A stretch of DNA of 64,000 nt from Eisenbergiella porci (GTDB lineage Bacteria; Bacillota; Clostridia; Lachnospirales; Lachnospiraceae). Shown piece after piece: positions 42,827-52,292 of the stretch. A model generated the notes under the pieces. It worked only from the letters and a program-made list of their open reading frames with translations, did no database searches and had not been told where the DNA came from. The stretch covers positions 29,061-93,060 of the forward strand of contig NZ_VUMI01000021.1 in assembly GCF_009696275.1 (NCBI RefSeq), in the 5' to 3' direction. Both the position numbers and the translations under genes were made by a program. How positions within the stretch are numbered: the first letter of the stretch is position 1; each line of letters starts with the position of its first letter.

Positions 42827-42831
42827 GACCA

Positions 42832-45597
42832 ATGAACAAGAAAGAAAATCGTATGGCCGTTCGTCAGGCAGCTGAAAAGGCAGTCATTCGCGACGAGCAG
42901 AATCGCCGCATTCAGTTTGCGGCTACCAATCCCATTAAGGAAGTTTTGAAAAACCTGCATACCACACTTCGTGGCCTTGATGCAGAAGCCGTATTCGTAA
43001 GCCGTACCAAATACGGCAGCAACAAAGTAACACATGAAAAAAAGAAGTCTCTGGCAAAGCGGCTGGCTGGGGCATTCATCAATCCCTTTACCGCCATCCT
43101 GTTCTGTCTGGCGCTGGTGTCCACCATGACGGATATGGTGTTTCCCTATTTTTCTCTTTTAGGCAGTGCGCCGGAGGATTTTGACCCTCTGACTGTGGCA
43201 ATTATTCTGACTATGGTTATGATTTCCGGCACACTTCGCTTTGTACAGGAATCCAGAAGCGGAAACGCGGCAGAAAAACTGCTGGCCATGATCACGACCA
43301 CCTGTACGGTCACCCGCAGGGAGCAGGAAAAAGCTGAAATTCCCATGGATGATCTGGTGGTCGGCGATATTGTGCATCTGTCAGCGGGTGATATGATTCC
43401 GGCTGATGTTCGAATTCTGGATGCAAAAGATTTATTTGTCAGTCAGGCAAGTTTGACTGGAGAAAGCGAGCCCATTGAAAAAACGCCTAATGTCAGCGCG
43501 GCCAAAGACAGCGTAACCGATTATACAAACATCGCCTTTATGGGCAGCAATGTTGTCTCCGGCAGTGCAACAGCGGTCGTTGTTTGTGTCGGAGATAATA
43601 CGCTGTTTGGTTCTATGGCATCCGCAGTGGCCGGAGAAGCGGTAGAGACCAACTTCACCAAGGGGGTCAATGCCGTCTCCTGGGTGCTGATCCGCTTCAT
43701 GCTGGTCATGGTCCCGCTGGTGTTCTTCATCAATGGCATTACAAAAGGCGACTGGTTGGAAGCATTCCTGTTCGGCATCTCCATTGCCGTCGGCTTGACC
43801 CCGGAGATGCTTCCCATGATCGTGACGACCTGCCTTGCCAAAGGCGCGGTCTCCATGAGCAAAAAGCAGACCATCGTCAAGAACCTGAATTCCATCCAGA
43901 ACTTCGGTGCCATAGACATTCTTTGCACCGACAAGACCGGAACGCTGACACAGGATAAAGTTGTGCTGGAATATCACCTCAATGTAAACGGTGAAGACGA
44001 TACGCGGGTATTGCGCCACGCTTACCTCAACAGCTATTTCCAGACCGGCTACAAGAATCTGATGGATCTGGCGATCATCCATAAGACAGAGGAAGAAGAA
44101 GCGGCGGATTCTCGTCTGCTTGATCTGTCTGAAAATTATGTGAAGGTGGACGAGATTCCCTTTGACTTCACCCGCCGCCGCCTGACCACGGTAGTTCAAG
44201 ATAAGCAGGGCAAGACCCAGATGGTGACAAAGGGTGCTGTGGAAGAAATGCTCTCCGTCTGCACCTTCGCAGAGTGTGATGACGGCGTGGAGCCGCTGAC
44301 CGATGAGGTTCGCAGCCGGATTCTCAAAACAGTGGATGATCTCAACGACAAGGGCTTCCGTGTGCTGGCGATTGCGCAGAAAAGCAATCCGTCCCCGGTG
44401 GGCGCTTTCGGCGTGAAGGACGAGTGTGATATGGTGCTGATTGGGTATCTTGCGTTCCTCGATCCTCCGAAGGAATCCACCGCAGATGCCATCAAGGCAC
44501 TGAAAGACCATGGCGTGACTACTAAAATCCTGACCGGCGACAATGACAAGGTGACCCGCACCATCTGCAAGCAGGTGGGGCTGAAGGTTCGCAATATGCT
44601 CCTTGGCTCTGATCTGGATAATATGAGCGACGCGGAGCTGGCACAAGCAGCAGAATCCACCGATGTATTCGCCAAGCTGACTCCCAACCAGAAAGCACGT
44701 GTGGTTTCGATTCTCCGGGAAAACGGCCATACCGTTGGTTTCATGGGCGATGGAATCAATGATGCCGCCGCTATGAAAGCCGCTGACATCGGCATTTCGG
44801 TGGATACCGCCGTAGACGTGGCAAAAGAATCGGCTGATATTATTCTGCTGGAAAAAGACTTGATGGTGTTGGAGCAGGGCATTATTGAAGGCCGCAAGAC
44901 CTATGCCAACATGATCAAGTATATCAAGATGACCGCATCCTCCAACTTCGGCAATATGTTCTCGGTACTGGCGGCCTCCGCGCTGCTGCCCTTCCTGCCG
45001 ATGATGAGCGTGCATCTGATTTTTCTGAACCTGATCTACGACCTGTCCTGTACCGCGATTCCCTGGGATAACGTGGACGAGGAATTTATCGCAAAGCCCC
45101 GGAAATGGGATGCTTCCAGTGTAGGCAGTTTTATGATTTGGATTGGACCTACCAGCTCCATCTTCGACTTTACAACCTACATTTTCATGTATTTCGTGTT
45201 CTGCCCCATGTTCGTGTCCGGTGGTGTTCTGTTCAACGATCTGGCCGCTCATTACAGCGGAGCGGGGCTTGCGGCCATGCAGGCGCAGTATATCGGGATG
45301 TTCCAGGCTGGATGGTTCGTGGAATCCATGTGGAGCCAGACACTGGTCATTCACATGATCCGTACTCCGAAGCTGCCCTTTATCCAGAGCCGCGCATCTG
45401 CCCCAGTGACGCTGCTTACCATGACCGGTATTGCGATCCTGACTGTGATTCCTTTTACAGTTTTCGGAACGGCACTTGGTTTTGTTGCTCTGCCCGCAAT
45501 GTATTTTGCGTATCTGATCCCCTGCATCCTGCTGTATATGGTGCTGGCAACCAGTTTGAAAAAAGCCTATGTCCGTCACTATGGCGAGCTGCTCTAA
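42832..45597 (+). CDS. mgtA: Mg2+-importing P-type ATPase, second paralog (921 aa)
   Basis: Full-length MgtA/MgtB-type ATPase with TGES ([13 protein letters not shown]), phosphorylation site [11 protein letters not shown] (near residue 366), [17 protein letters not shown] hinge and paired membrane helices. It is more typical of the canonical MgtA group ([12 protein letters not shown]) than the first paralog. AAGGAGGTAA is 5 nt before the ATG and overlaps the end of the leader ORF. A small membrane-protein gene follows at once. Two MgtA paralogs in one locus may differ in affinity or regulation. Confidence 0.93.
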   Translation: MNKKENRMAVRQAAEKAVIRDEQNRRIQFAATNPIKEVLKNLHTTLRGLDAEAVFVSRTKYGSNKVTHEKKKSLAKRLAGAFINPFTAILFCLALVSTMTDMVFPYFSLLGSAPEDFDPLTVAIILTMVMISGTLRFVQESRSGNAAEKLLAMITTTCTVTRREQEKAEIPMDDLVVGDIVHLSAGDMIPADVRILDAKDLFVSQASLTGESEPIEKTPNVSAAKDSVTDYTNIAFMGSNVVSGSATAVVVCVGDNTLFGSMASAVAGEAVETNFTKGVNAVSWVLIRFMLVMVPLVFFINGITKGDWLEAFLFGISIAVGLTPEMLPMIVTTCLAKGAVSMSKKQTIVKNLNSIQNFGAIDILCTDKTGTLTQDKVVLEYHLNVNGEDDTRVLRHAYLNSYFQTGYKNLMDLAIIHKTEEEEAADSRLLDLSENYVKVDEIPFDFTRRRLTTVVQDKQGKTQMVTKGAVEEMLSVCTFAECDDGVEPLTDEVRSRILKTVDDLNDKGFRVLAIAQKSNPSPVGAFGVKDECDMVLIGYLAFLDPPKESTADAIKALKDHGVTTKILTGDNDKVTRTICKQVGLKVRNMLLGSDLDNMSDAELAQAAESTDVFAKLTPNQKARVVSILRENGHTVGFMGDGINDAAAMKAADIGISVDTAVDVAKESADIILLEKDLMVLEQGIIEGRKTYANMIKYIKMTASSNFGNMFSVLAASALLPFLPMMSVHLIFLNLIYDLSCTAIPWDNVDEEFIAKPRKWDASSVGSFMIWIGPTSSIFDFTTYIFMYFVFCPMFVSGGVLFNDLAAHYSGAGLAAMQAQYIGMFQAGWFVESMWSQTLVIHMIRTPKLPFIQSRASAPVTLLTMTGIAILTVIPFTVFGTALGFVALPAMYFAYLIPCILLYMVLATSLKKAYVRHYGELL

Positions 45598-45609
45598 GGA
45601 GGTGTGATG

Positions 45610-45783
45610 ATGAACTGGAAAGAAATTTGGATTACTTTTTTCGGAACAACCGAATGGCTGGGTCTTAATATCGGCTTTTGGGTATCCATGGCTGCGGTTG
45701 TACTAATCGTAATTGTAATGAACGTTGTGTTTTGGGGAATGAAGCCCAAAAAGGCAAAAACAGACAAACCGAAAAAGGCTTGA
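45610..45783 (+). CDS. Small single-helix membrane protein downstream of mgtA (57 aa)
   Basis: MNWKEIWITFFGTTEWLGLN followed by one strong hydrophobic helix (VSMAAVVLIVIVMNVVFW) and a lysine-rich tail ending KPKKA. AGGAGG is 7 nt before ATG 45610 (ATG 45607 is possible). The size and topology recall MgtS/MgtR-like small regulators that bind Mg2+ transporters, but the sequence is not related by eye. Translation is coupled to mgtA by spacing. Confidence 0.6.
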   Translation: MNWKEIWITFFGTTEWLGLNIGFWVSMAAVVLIVIVMNVVFWGMKPKKAKTDKPKKA

Positions 45784-45814
45784 TTACATCACGTCGGCAC
45801 TATACCAAAATTCA

Positions 45815-46075
45815 TATTGGAACGCAAACTGCCGCACGACGGCAAAAGAAAAAAGCCGTCGTACAGCAGAGAGATTTTTACGCGCCTGTGAAGCGGTGGC
45901 TTTGATTGAGCCGCCGTTTCTTTTTGTTTTTGCGACGATGCTCGTGTGATCAGGAGCTGGCGTTTTTTGTTGCCGTTTTTTCGGGAAATCTCCCGATTTG
46001 TACAGCTGCCGATCCCCGCCTCCATTCGATTCACCCGTCAACTGGACCCGTGAACCGAAATGGAGGTACATAATG
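45815..46075 (+). repeat. Second copy of the ICE cargo/right-end junction
   Basis: Closely matches 19820-20248: the GACGGC/GCCGTC hairpin, the GGTGGCT/AGCCGCC terminator, the TTTTTCGGGAAA segment, GCCGATCCCCGCCTC and the GAAATGGAGGTACATAATG ribosome-binding region. The leader ORF and the internal terminator are deleted. It starts about 30 bp after the last gene of the Mg2+ locus. Confidence 0.75.
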
Positions 46076-46510
46076 CGCACTACTCTCTGGACTGCCTTCC
46101 TGACAAGCAGTCTCCGCTCATAAACAAACAATTTATCGCAGTACGCCACGCCCTGCACAGCCGGGTTTGACAGGTCTTTCTCACTGCCTTTCGGTACGGC
46201 ATCCAAAAAATACCTCCGTATGTGTGGGGGGTATTGTTCTGGGCTGCATTTTCGGACTGTGGTTTCATTGGTTTTTGTATTCCAGCCTTATTACACGCAC
46301 TTTTGGAATTCCGTGGAGTATCCAATGATGAGGTGCAGGCGGTATTTCTGGCTGATGAGAGCGGAAGCGGCCTATGAGCGAAGATTGTATCGCTACAAGG
46401 CACAGTATTCCCTGGACTGAGAGAATTGTATTGAGAATGTGGTCTTGCGGAAACCGAAGACACCGGAAATTCTTCTGGAGGAAAAGCAGCTTCGAGAGCA
46501 GATTATATGT
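46076..46510 (+). pseudogene. Decayed sigma-like ICE regulator
   Basis: In shifting frames the sequence matches the regulator at 20249: NDEVQAVFLADES, then AEAAYERRLYRYKAQYSLD with a stop codon, then ENCIENVVLRKPKTPEILLE and EKQLREQI. The start region is interrupted by about 230 bp of other DNA at 46085-46310. No function remains. Confidence 0.65.
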
Positions 46511-46531
46511 GATTTCGGACAACTAAGGACA

Positions 46532-46615
46532 GCCTTTAGCCGCATCGCAATTTCAAAGGATGTGACAGTAAGTAGTTTTCCGGTCCACCAAGCCCCGTAA
46601 CTACTATAAGTATTG
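46532..46615 (+). pseudogene. Fragment of an ICE integrase
   Basis: About 84 bp resembling positions 23731-23815 of the second integrase gene (reading LAASQFQR then RSTKPRNYYKY in broken frames). It directly follows the decayed regulator, so excisionase and most of the integrase have been lost. Confidence 0.6.
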
Positions 46616-46769
46616 AACAGTAGCCATTACAAAACAGTATATTTCAAAAACCTATCAGGGATTCCCCGGGAGGTTTTTTTGTGATATGATTAAAACAAAA
46701 ATAGTTTAGCTAAAATATATAGCAGCAGTTGATAATGTTGGGCGGAGGGAAAATGCGTTCTTGATGCAT

Positions 46770-47459
46770 TGGCTGGTTATCTGAATGAGGTGTCTACTTC
46801 ATTGTCTTTGTCAGACTATAAAGATTTTATTGAAAAGATGGAAAATGCTTATGGGGCTGAACTTCAGAAGGATAATGAAGAGATATTTTTTCAATGTTTC
46901 AGCAGGGCGATTTTATTATAGCATATTATAAAGCGGATAGAGTTTTCCGGGCACAAATACCAAGTCATGTAGAAAAAGTGGAGCTGCAGGACAAGTATAT
47001 AATTACAGACACACCGAGGGAAGATTTTGTCAAATATCTTCTGGATTTAAAAATGACAGAGGCTCTTGCGGCTACCGGAGCGAAAAAGGATAAGGCGAAA
47101 AAAATAGAAAGAAGGTTCGGCAAATTTGAAAGCCTGCTGCAGCGGATATTTGAAGAACCGTTACTGAGACTGGAGTTTTGCCGGGCATTGTCCTTATAGA
47201 TGAAATAGAGACTCATCTTCATCTGGATTTGCAGAAGAAAATATTGGATTTACTGACTACTGTATTTCCCAAGATACAGTTTATAGTTACTACTCATTCG
47301 CCATTTATTCTTAACAGCCTGGAGAACGTAGTGGTATATGATTTGGAAAACCATATTCTTGTGGAAGATGGTTTGGCCAATGTGCCGTATGATGGAATTG
47401 TGGAAGGGTACTTTAAGACGGATACCATGTCATCTCTTTTGCATGAGGGAATCTCTTAA
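46770..47459 (+). pseudogene. AAA family ATPase with internal deletion
   Basis: Remnant of an AAA_21-type ATP-binding protein. A region reading IIAYYKADRVFRAQIPSHVE, FVKYLLDLKMTEALAATGAK and LLQRIFEEPLLRLEF is joined out of frame to GIVLIDEIETHLHLDLQKKI (Walker B) and FIVTTHSPFILNSLENVVVY. The Walker A segment and the signature loop between RLEF and GIVLIDE are missing. Such ATPases are often parts of defence systems, but no partner gene remains here. Confidence 0.65.
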
Positions 47460-47500
47460 TTTTAGTGAAACTATATTATACCTATACATAGGAGGCTGTT

Positions 47501-48007
47501 ATGATTAAGCCAGCGCAGATAGAGCAGGAAGCAAAGAAAAAAGAAAATGAAAACATAAAGTTCCGTTCTTTTTTGAAGAATCATGCGGACGAGGAAAAAC
47601 TGGATCAAGATTTTGCCCGGCTCCACAAGGAATTATTTTCCGGATATGACTGTAGCAAGTGCCGGAATTGCTGTAAGCTGTACAGCGGATCGATACCGGA
47701 AGAAGACTTGGAACAGGATGCGGCCTTACTTAAACTGACAAAGGAGCAGTTCGTTGATTTTTTTCTGGAGAAGGAAAAAACAGATGGTGTATATGCGACA
47801 AAACATATGCCCTGCGATTTCCTGGAAGAGGATGGTTCCTGTAAGCTGGGTGACTGCAGGCCGGATAATTGTAAGAAGTATCCGTATACAGATCAGCCGG
47901 ATCGTCTTTGGAGTTTATACAGTGTGCTTGAGGCTGTTGAGGTTTGTCCGGTGGCTTTTGAGATATTTGAAAGACTGAAAAGAGAATATGGTTTCAGGTC
48001 CAGATAG
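47501..48007 (+). CDS. YkgJ-type cysteine cluster protein (168 aa)
   Basis: Carries the CxxCxxCC cluster (YDCSKCRNCCKLYSG, about residues 49-58), then MPCDFLEEDGSCKLGDCRPD and CKKYPYTD, the pattern of the zinc/iron-chelating YkgJ (CxxCxxCC) family. AGGAGG lies 5 nt before the ATG. Soluble, charged N-terminus. The function of the family is unknown. Convergent with the MATE gene. Confidence 0.85.
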   Translation: MIKPAQIEQEAKKKENENIKFRSFLKNHADEEKLDQDFARLHKELFSGYDCSKCRNCCKLYSGSIPEEDLEQDAALLKLTKEQFVDFFLEKEKTDGVYATKHMPCDFLEEDGSCKLGDCRPDNCKKYPYTDQPDRLWSLYSVLEAVEVCPVAFEIFERLKREYGFRSR

Positions 48008-48029
48008 CAGCCTTTTTCCTAGAAGATGA

Positions 48030-49370
48030 TTATTGAATTTTTATAATCTTTTTCATATTAAAGAAGAAAAACAACACCCCCGCGGCATCCGCCAGGAACC
48101 AGCCGATAGGAATGGACCACCAGATAGCGGCAGTGCCGAAGGCAGGAATTGGCGCGAGCATGTAGGAAAGAAGGACACGGGTTCCCAGGGAAATAACGGT
48201 GAGGACAACGGAAATTCCCGGCCGGCCAAGCCCTCTGTAAAGGCCGTAGAACAGGAAGAGAAATCCAATGGCAAAATAGCAGGCGCCTTCGATGCGCAGG
48301 TAGCCTGCGCCGATTGCTATGATTTCCAGTTCTTCGGGGCGTATAAAGATAAGCATGAGCCGTTCTGCAAACAGAAGGACAACGGCAGAGATAAACATGC
48401 AGAACAGGAAGGAGCACAGGAAGGCGGAGCGGATACCTTTTTGGATCCTGTCAGTTTTGCCGGCGCCCAGGTTTTGGGCGATAAAGGTGGAAAAACCGTT
48501 GCCGAAGTCCTGGACAGGCATGTAGGCAAAGGAATCGATTTTAACTGCGGCGGCAAAGGCGGCCATGACCGTGACGCCGAAGCTGTTGACCAGTCCCTGG
48601 ACTATAAGGATGCCAAAATTCATTACAGACTGCTGGACGCTGGTCAGGAGGGAATACTGAAGAAGCTCTTTTAAGAGCAGGCGATCAAAATGCAGGGTTT
48701 TCGGCCGGATACGGTGCAGGGAGAGCCTGCGTATGGTATAAACGGCCAATAGAAGGGCGGAAAATGCCTGCGATATGATGGTTGCCCATGCGGCCCCTGC
48801 AATTCCCATGCCAAAAGAAATCACAAAAAGTAAATCAAGCGCGATATTCATGAGTGCGGAAAGCGCAAGGAAAAGAAGCGGCACAAGGGAATTCCCCAAA
48901 GCACGAAGCAGCGATGAGAAATAATTGTACAGGAAAGTAAAAAAAAGTCCGTATAAAATGACCTGCAGGTAGCTTCTGGTTTCCGGGCGTATGCTTACAG
49001 GAATGTGCAGGAGCGTCATGATAGGATCCAGCAGGAGCAGGGCAGGAAGATTGATTAAAATAGTAATCAGCCCGATCATAATGAAGGAAAGAAGAAAACA
49101 TGCATGAAGGCGCTGCGTATTGCCGGCGCCATACAGTATGGAGAAGCTGATCCCGCTTCCCATGCACAGCCCGAGGATAACGGAGGTCAGAAATACCATC
49201 AGGGTAAAAGAGGAGCCTACGGCAGCAAGCGCATCCGCGCCAAGAAAACGGCCGACAATCAGAGTGTCCACAACATTATAAAGCTGCTGGAGCAGGTTGC
49301 CCAGGATAATAGGAGCTGAAAAAAGCAGAATGGATTTGGTGATGGGGCCGTGAATAAGTTTTTTCTCCAA
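48030..49370 (-). CDS. MATE family efflux transporter (446 aa)
   Basis: Twelve-helix multidrug/Na+ antiporter of the MATE family. HGPITKSILLFSAPIILGNL, QQLYNVVDTLIVGRFLGADA and AVGSSFTLMVFLTSVILGL are typical of the DinF/MepA branch. The TTG at 49370 is chosen: AAAGGAG lies 7 nt upstream and the family start (LEKKLIHGPITK) follows; the longer reading to 49451 adds a non-homologous basic stretch. The AT-rich region between it and the divergent Lrp-type gene contains three 26-bp repeats, so the Lrp protein may control it. Confidence 0.88.
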   Translation of the reverse strand: MEKKLIHGPITKSILLFSAPIILGNLLQQLYNVVDTLIVGRFLGADALAAVGSSFTLMVFLTSVILGLCMGSGISFSILYGAGNTQRLHACFLLSFIMIGLITILINLPALLLLDPIMTLLHIPVSIRPETRSYLQVILYGLFFTFLYNYFSSLLRALGNSLVPLLFLALSALMNIALDLLFVISFGMGIAGAAWATIISQAFSALLLAVYTIRRLSLHRIRPKTLHFDRLLLKELLQYSLLTSVQQSVMNFGILIVQGLVNSFGVTVMAAFAAAVKIDSFAYMPVQDFGNGFSTFIAQNLGAGKTDRIQKGIRSAFLCSFLFCMFISAVVLLFAERLMLIFIRPEELEIIAIGAGYLRIEGACYFAIGFLFLFYGLYRGLGRPGISVVLTVISLGTRVLLSYMLAPIPAFGTAAIWWSIPIGWFLADAAGVLFFFFNMKKIIKIQ

Positions 49371-49455
49371 GGGAATTCTCCTTTTGCAATTACATATTGA
49401 AAGTTTAAACTTACATTTTGTAAGTAAAAGATAACACTTTACATGCGGCATGTCA

Positions 49456-49533
49456 ATTATTATAATGATATAAAAGGCAGCATTATTATAATGATATAGA
49501 AGAAAATATTTTTATAATGGTATAAAAGAAAAC
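49456..49533. repeat. Three phased 26-bp direct repeats between the MATE and Lrp genes
   Basis: Contiguous copies at 49456-49481, 49482-49507 and 49508-49533 share ATTATTATAATGATATA-AA with few changes; each contains TATAATG. The period of 26 bp is about 2.5 helical turns. They lie in the divergent promoter region and could be cooperative Lrp-type binding sites. Confidence 0.7.
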
Positions 49534-49585
49534 ATTATGCAACGGGACAAAAGGTAATGGGCAGCAGGAAGGGGGAAAGGGCGGC

Positions 49586-50044
49586 ATGTTTTTGAGCGGA
49601 TTGGATGAAACGGACAGGCAGATTGTGGAGGCGCTGATACGGAATGCCAGGATTTCCTATTCGGATTTGGGAGAACTGGTGGGTCTGTCCCGTGTGGCTG
49701 TAAAGTCCAGAATCGATGCTCTGGAGAAAAGAGGAATTATAGAAGAGTATACAACGATAATTAATCCGCAGAAGCTGAGCGGCGCGGTATCCTGTTATTT
49801 TGAAATAGAGACAGAGCCTTCCAGTCTGAAGACAGTCACTGATATTCTGGAAAAAAATGAGATGGTGACCCAGATTTATCTTGTGTCAGGGAGGAGCAGG
49901 CTGCATGTTCATGCGGTGGCGGCTTCCCAGGAAGAGCTGGAAAGCTTCCTGGAACAGACGATGCACCGTCTTCCCGGCGTGCGGGATATGAGCTGTAATA
50001 TTATTCTTTCCAGGGTGAAGGATATTAAAGGACTTCGGTTATGA
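49586..50044 (+). CDS. Lrp/AsnC family transcriptional regulator (152 aa)
   Basis: N-terminal helix-turn-helix (LDETDRQIVEALIRNARISY, DLGELVGLSRVAVKSRIDAL) and a C-terminal RAM/ligand-binding domain with the usual alternating strands (AVSCYFEIETEPSS, TQIYLVSGRSRLHVHAV). Such regulators form octamers and bind phased DNA sites in response to amino acids. A decayed nitrilase gene overlaps its stop codon, suggesting a former two-gene operon. It is divergent from the MATE transporter. Confidence 0.88.
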   Translation: MFLSGLDETDRQIVEALIRNARISYSDLGELVGLSRVAVKSRIDALEKRGIIEEYTTIINPQKLSGAVSCYFEIETEPSSLKTVTDILEKNEMVTQIYLVSGRSRLHVHAVAASQEELESFLEQTMHRLPGVRDMSCNIILSRVKDIKGLRL

Positions 50045-50061
50045 CGGAAAGGCAGGGGAAA

Positions 50062-50627
50062 ATGAAGATAGGGGCATTCCAGTTTGCCGGAAGCGGTGAC
50101 ATGGAATATAATTTTGCAAAGATATCTGAGGGAATCCGGCAGGCGGCGGGGGCTGATGTGCGGTTCGGCGCGGCGGCAGCGATGGAATCTATGATATCGA
50201 TGGCTTAACAATTGGCATCCGTATTTGTTTTGAAGTAAGGTTTCCGGAGTATTTCCGGGAATTATACAGGCAGGGGGCTGATTTGGGAGTAGTCTGTTTC
50301 TGTGATATTTCAGAGACGGATAATCCGGACAGGTATGAGCTCATAAAAGCACACCTGAGAACAAGGGCTGTGGAAAATGTGATGCCTGTATTGGCTGTGA
50401 ATGACGCAGGTCCATTTCAGACTGCACCGACGGCGTTTTTTGACAGGGACGGTAAGGTACTTGCGGAGTGCAGAAGGAATGAGACGGAGCTGTTAGTTTG
50501 GGAAGTTGAGAAGCTGCCGGATACTTTTGGGCAGGCGGGGAGAAAATATGTGAATGGCCGCCTGTCGTTAAGTGGACAGCAGCATGTATCGCCCTGCATT
50601 GCGCAGACAGAAGGGACAGGTGGCTGA
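50062..50627 (+). pseudogene. Carbon-nitrogen hydrolase (nitrilase family), internally deleted
   Basis: Starts MKIGAFQFAGSGDMEYNFAK; the frame breaks after about 50180, and the other frame resumes at YDIDGLTIGIRICFEVRFPE, YFRELYRQGADLGVVCFCDI and AHLRTRAVENVMPVLAVND. The nucleophile Cys (IRICFE) is kept, but the catalytic Glu and Lys regions between the two parts are deleted. Start could also be ATG 50041, overlapping the Lrp stop. Confidence 0.7.
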
Positions 50628-50813
50628 CAGAAGGATACCTTTTTATAATACGATATTGCGTTGTGAGTATGTTATCTGCCGGGAGGCGGTTCTGCTTTTT
50701 GTAAATATTGCGTGAGACAGTAAGATTCTTAATTTTAAAGACCGGTGTCTTTTCTATATTAAAGAAAGCCGGCAGTTAATACTAATTTACAGAAATTGAC
50801 AGGAGGTCAAATT

Positions 50814-51266
50814 ATGCTGGAAACAGGAATAAAAGCACCGGAATTTACATTAAAAAATCAAGATGGAGAAGAGGTTTCGCTTAAGGATTTCCGTGGGAAA
50901 AAGGTGATTCTTTATTTCTATCCCAAGGACAATACGCCGGGCTGTACCACACAGGCCTGCTCTTTCGGGGACAGATATCCTCAGATTCAGGAGAAAGGGG
51001 CTGTGGTGCTGGGAGTCAGCAAGGACAGCGTGGCGTCTCATAAGAAATTTGCGGAGAAATATCATCTTCCTTTTACGCTTCTGGCGGATCCGGAGCTGGA
51101 GGTCATCCAGGCATACGATGTATGGCAGGAAAAAAATATGTACGGGAAAAAGGTTATGGGTGTAGTGCGCTCCACCTACCTGATTGATGAAGAGGGAATT
51201 ATTCGTCAGGCTTTTACCAAGGTGAAGGCCGGTGAGAATGCAGAGCAGATGCTGGGGACGCTGTAG
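50814..51266 (+). CDS. bcp: Thioredoxin-dependent thiol peroxidase, Bcp/PrxQ type (150 aa)
   Basis: Reduces hydrogen and organic peroxides using thioredoxin. MLETGIKAPEFTLKNQDGEE, then KKVILYFYPKDNTPGCTTQA with the peroxidatic Cys in PGCTTQAC and a probable resolving Cys five residues later, as in the Bcp group. ATG 50814 is 7 nt after AGGAGGT. Normal length; the last helix (AGENAEQMLGTL) is present. It stands alone between broken genes. A hairpin with T-run follows at 51284-51331. Confidence 0.92.
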   Translation: MLETGIKAPEFTLKNQDGEEVSLKDFRGKKVILYFYPKDNTPGCTTQACSFGDRYPQIQEKGAVVLGVSKDSVASHKKFAEKYHLPFTLLADPELEVIQAYDVWQEKNMYGKKVMGVVRSTYLIDEEGIIRQAFTKVKAGENAEQMLGTL

Positions 51267-51283
51267 TAAAGTCAGAAGCGATG

Positions 51284-51331
51284 CCTGCCGTGTTGATAAG
51301 GCTTCGGCAGATGGAGCGGCAGGAATTTTTT
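51284..51331 (+). terminator. Likely terminator after bcp
   Basis: CCTGCCG (51284-51290) pairs with CGGCAGG (51317-51323) followed by AATTTTTT. The loop is long, so this is moderate. Confidence 0.5.
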
Positions 51332-51406
51332 ACCAGCGGATAAAACAAAATCGGGAGGCTTACAAATAGTCGGAGTAAATGGTATCTGCCGGAGATTGGC
51401 GGGTGC

Positions 51407-52164
51407 TTACACGGGCAGGGAGTCCAGGAATTTTTCAAATTTTTTCTCAGAGAATATTTCATGGGTAACCAGCCGGCCGTTGTTAAAAAAGCTGTAGGTA
51501 GTATAGGGAGCGGGCGCATTTTGTGCCTGCTCCGTTGTCGTTATGGGGTGGAGCGTGAGTTCATGTCCGCGTGCGCGGGCGGCTTTGGCTATAAGAGGGA
51601 CATATTGGGAGGTATAGGGGCACTGGGCGGTATAGTAAAGCACCATGCCGGTTTCTTCGATGGTTCCTTTTCTGGCGCAGCCCTTAAACCGGGGCAGGGG
51701 GGCATTGTCCGTAAAAGGAAGATAGAGGAGTTCAAAAAAGGGATTGGCCGTGTCTGCAGTAAGGAAGCCCTTGTATTTCAGATAATCCGGATCAGATAAA
51801 TAGGGCTTCTTTTTGGAAGAGGAAAGGACGGTGAGGCCATGCTTCCCCTGTGACCTGGCATCCTCAATACATTGGGAAAGCAGCTGATTGGCATAACCCT
51901 GTCCCTTAAACTGGCCGGATACCCAGAAACAGTCGATATGCATGTAGCCATCCGCCAAGATGGGATACAGGCTTTTTCCGCGGGTATATATTCGATGAAA
52001 ACCTTTCCCCTCGCATCCAGGCGGCGGAATACAAGGCCGTCCTGAAAACGGTCCTTCATCCAGGACTTTTTGGCATTGGCTCCTGTACTGTCCTTTTTAT
52101 CAGAAACGGCGCAGCAGATGTGCTCGCTGTCAATGTTGTCCGCGGTGATTGTGATAATTTCCAT
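51407..52164 (-). pseudogene. GNAT acetyltransferase with YoaP-type domain, frameshifted
   Basis: The N-terminal part reads MEIITITADNIDSEHICCAV to FIEYIPAEKA; the frame is then lost near 51968. The rest, in another frame, reads ADGYMHIDCFWVSGQFKGQG and YANQLLSQCIEDARSQGKHG (acetyl-CoA site), followed by a C-terminal YoaP-like domain (EETGMVLYYTAQCPYTSQYV). Restoring one G at 51968-51970 would give AEKAWYPILADGYMHID, so a single-base deletion or sequencing error accounts for the break. Confidence 0.75.
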
Positions 52165-52292
52165 TGTTTGATTCCTTCCTCCGGCAGGCCGGTGCAAAAA
52201 TAATTTTTCAGAGTAAGTCAGGCGCTCTGGACTGCTGTTTTTAAGGTCATTATATATCATGAAATATGACGGCGGTATGTCATATTAAAAAT

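Noticed and set aside
43432..45579. A 715-codon open frame on the minus strand opposite the second mgtA
   Set aside because: It is antisense to a fully conserved P-type ATPase with all catalytic motifs; long antisense frames arise from codon bias. Its translation shows no membrane helices or known motifs.
46894..47459. Active defence ATPase
   Set aside because: Walker A and the ABC signature region are deleted and the frame is broken, with no nuclease partner nearby.
49456..49533. CRISPR array
   Set aside because: The three 26-bp units are contiguous, without spacers, and no cas gene is present.
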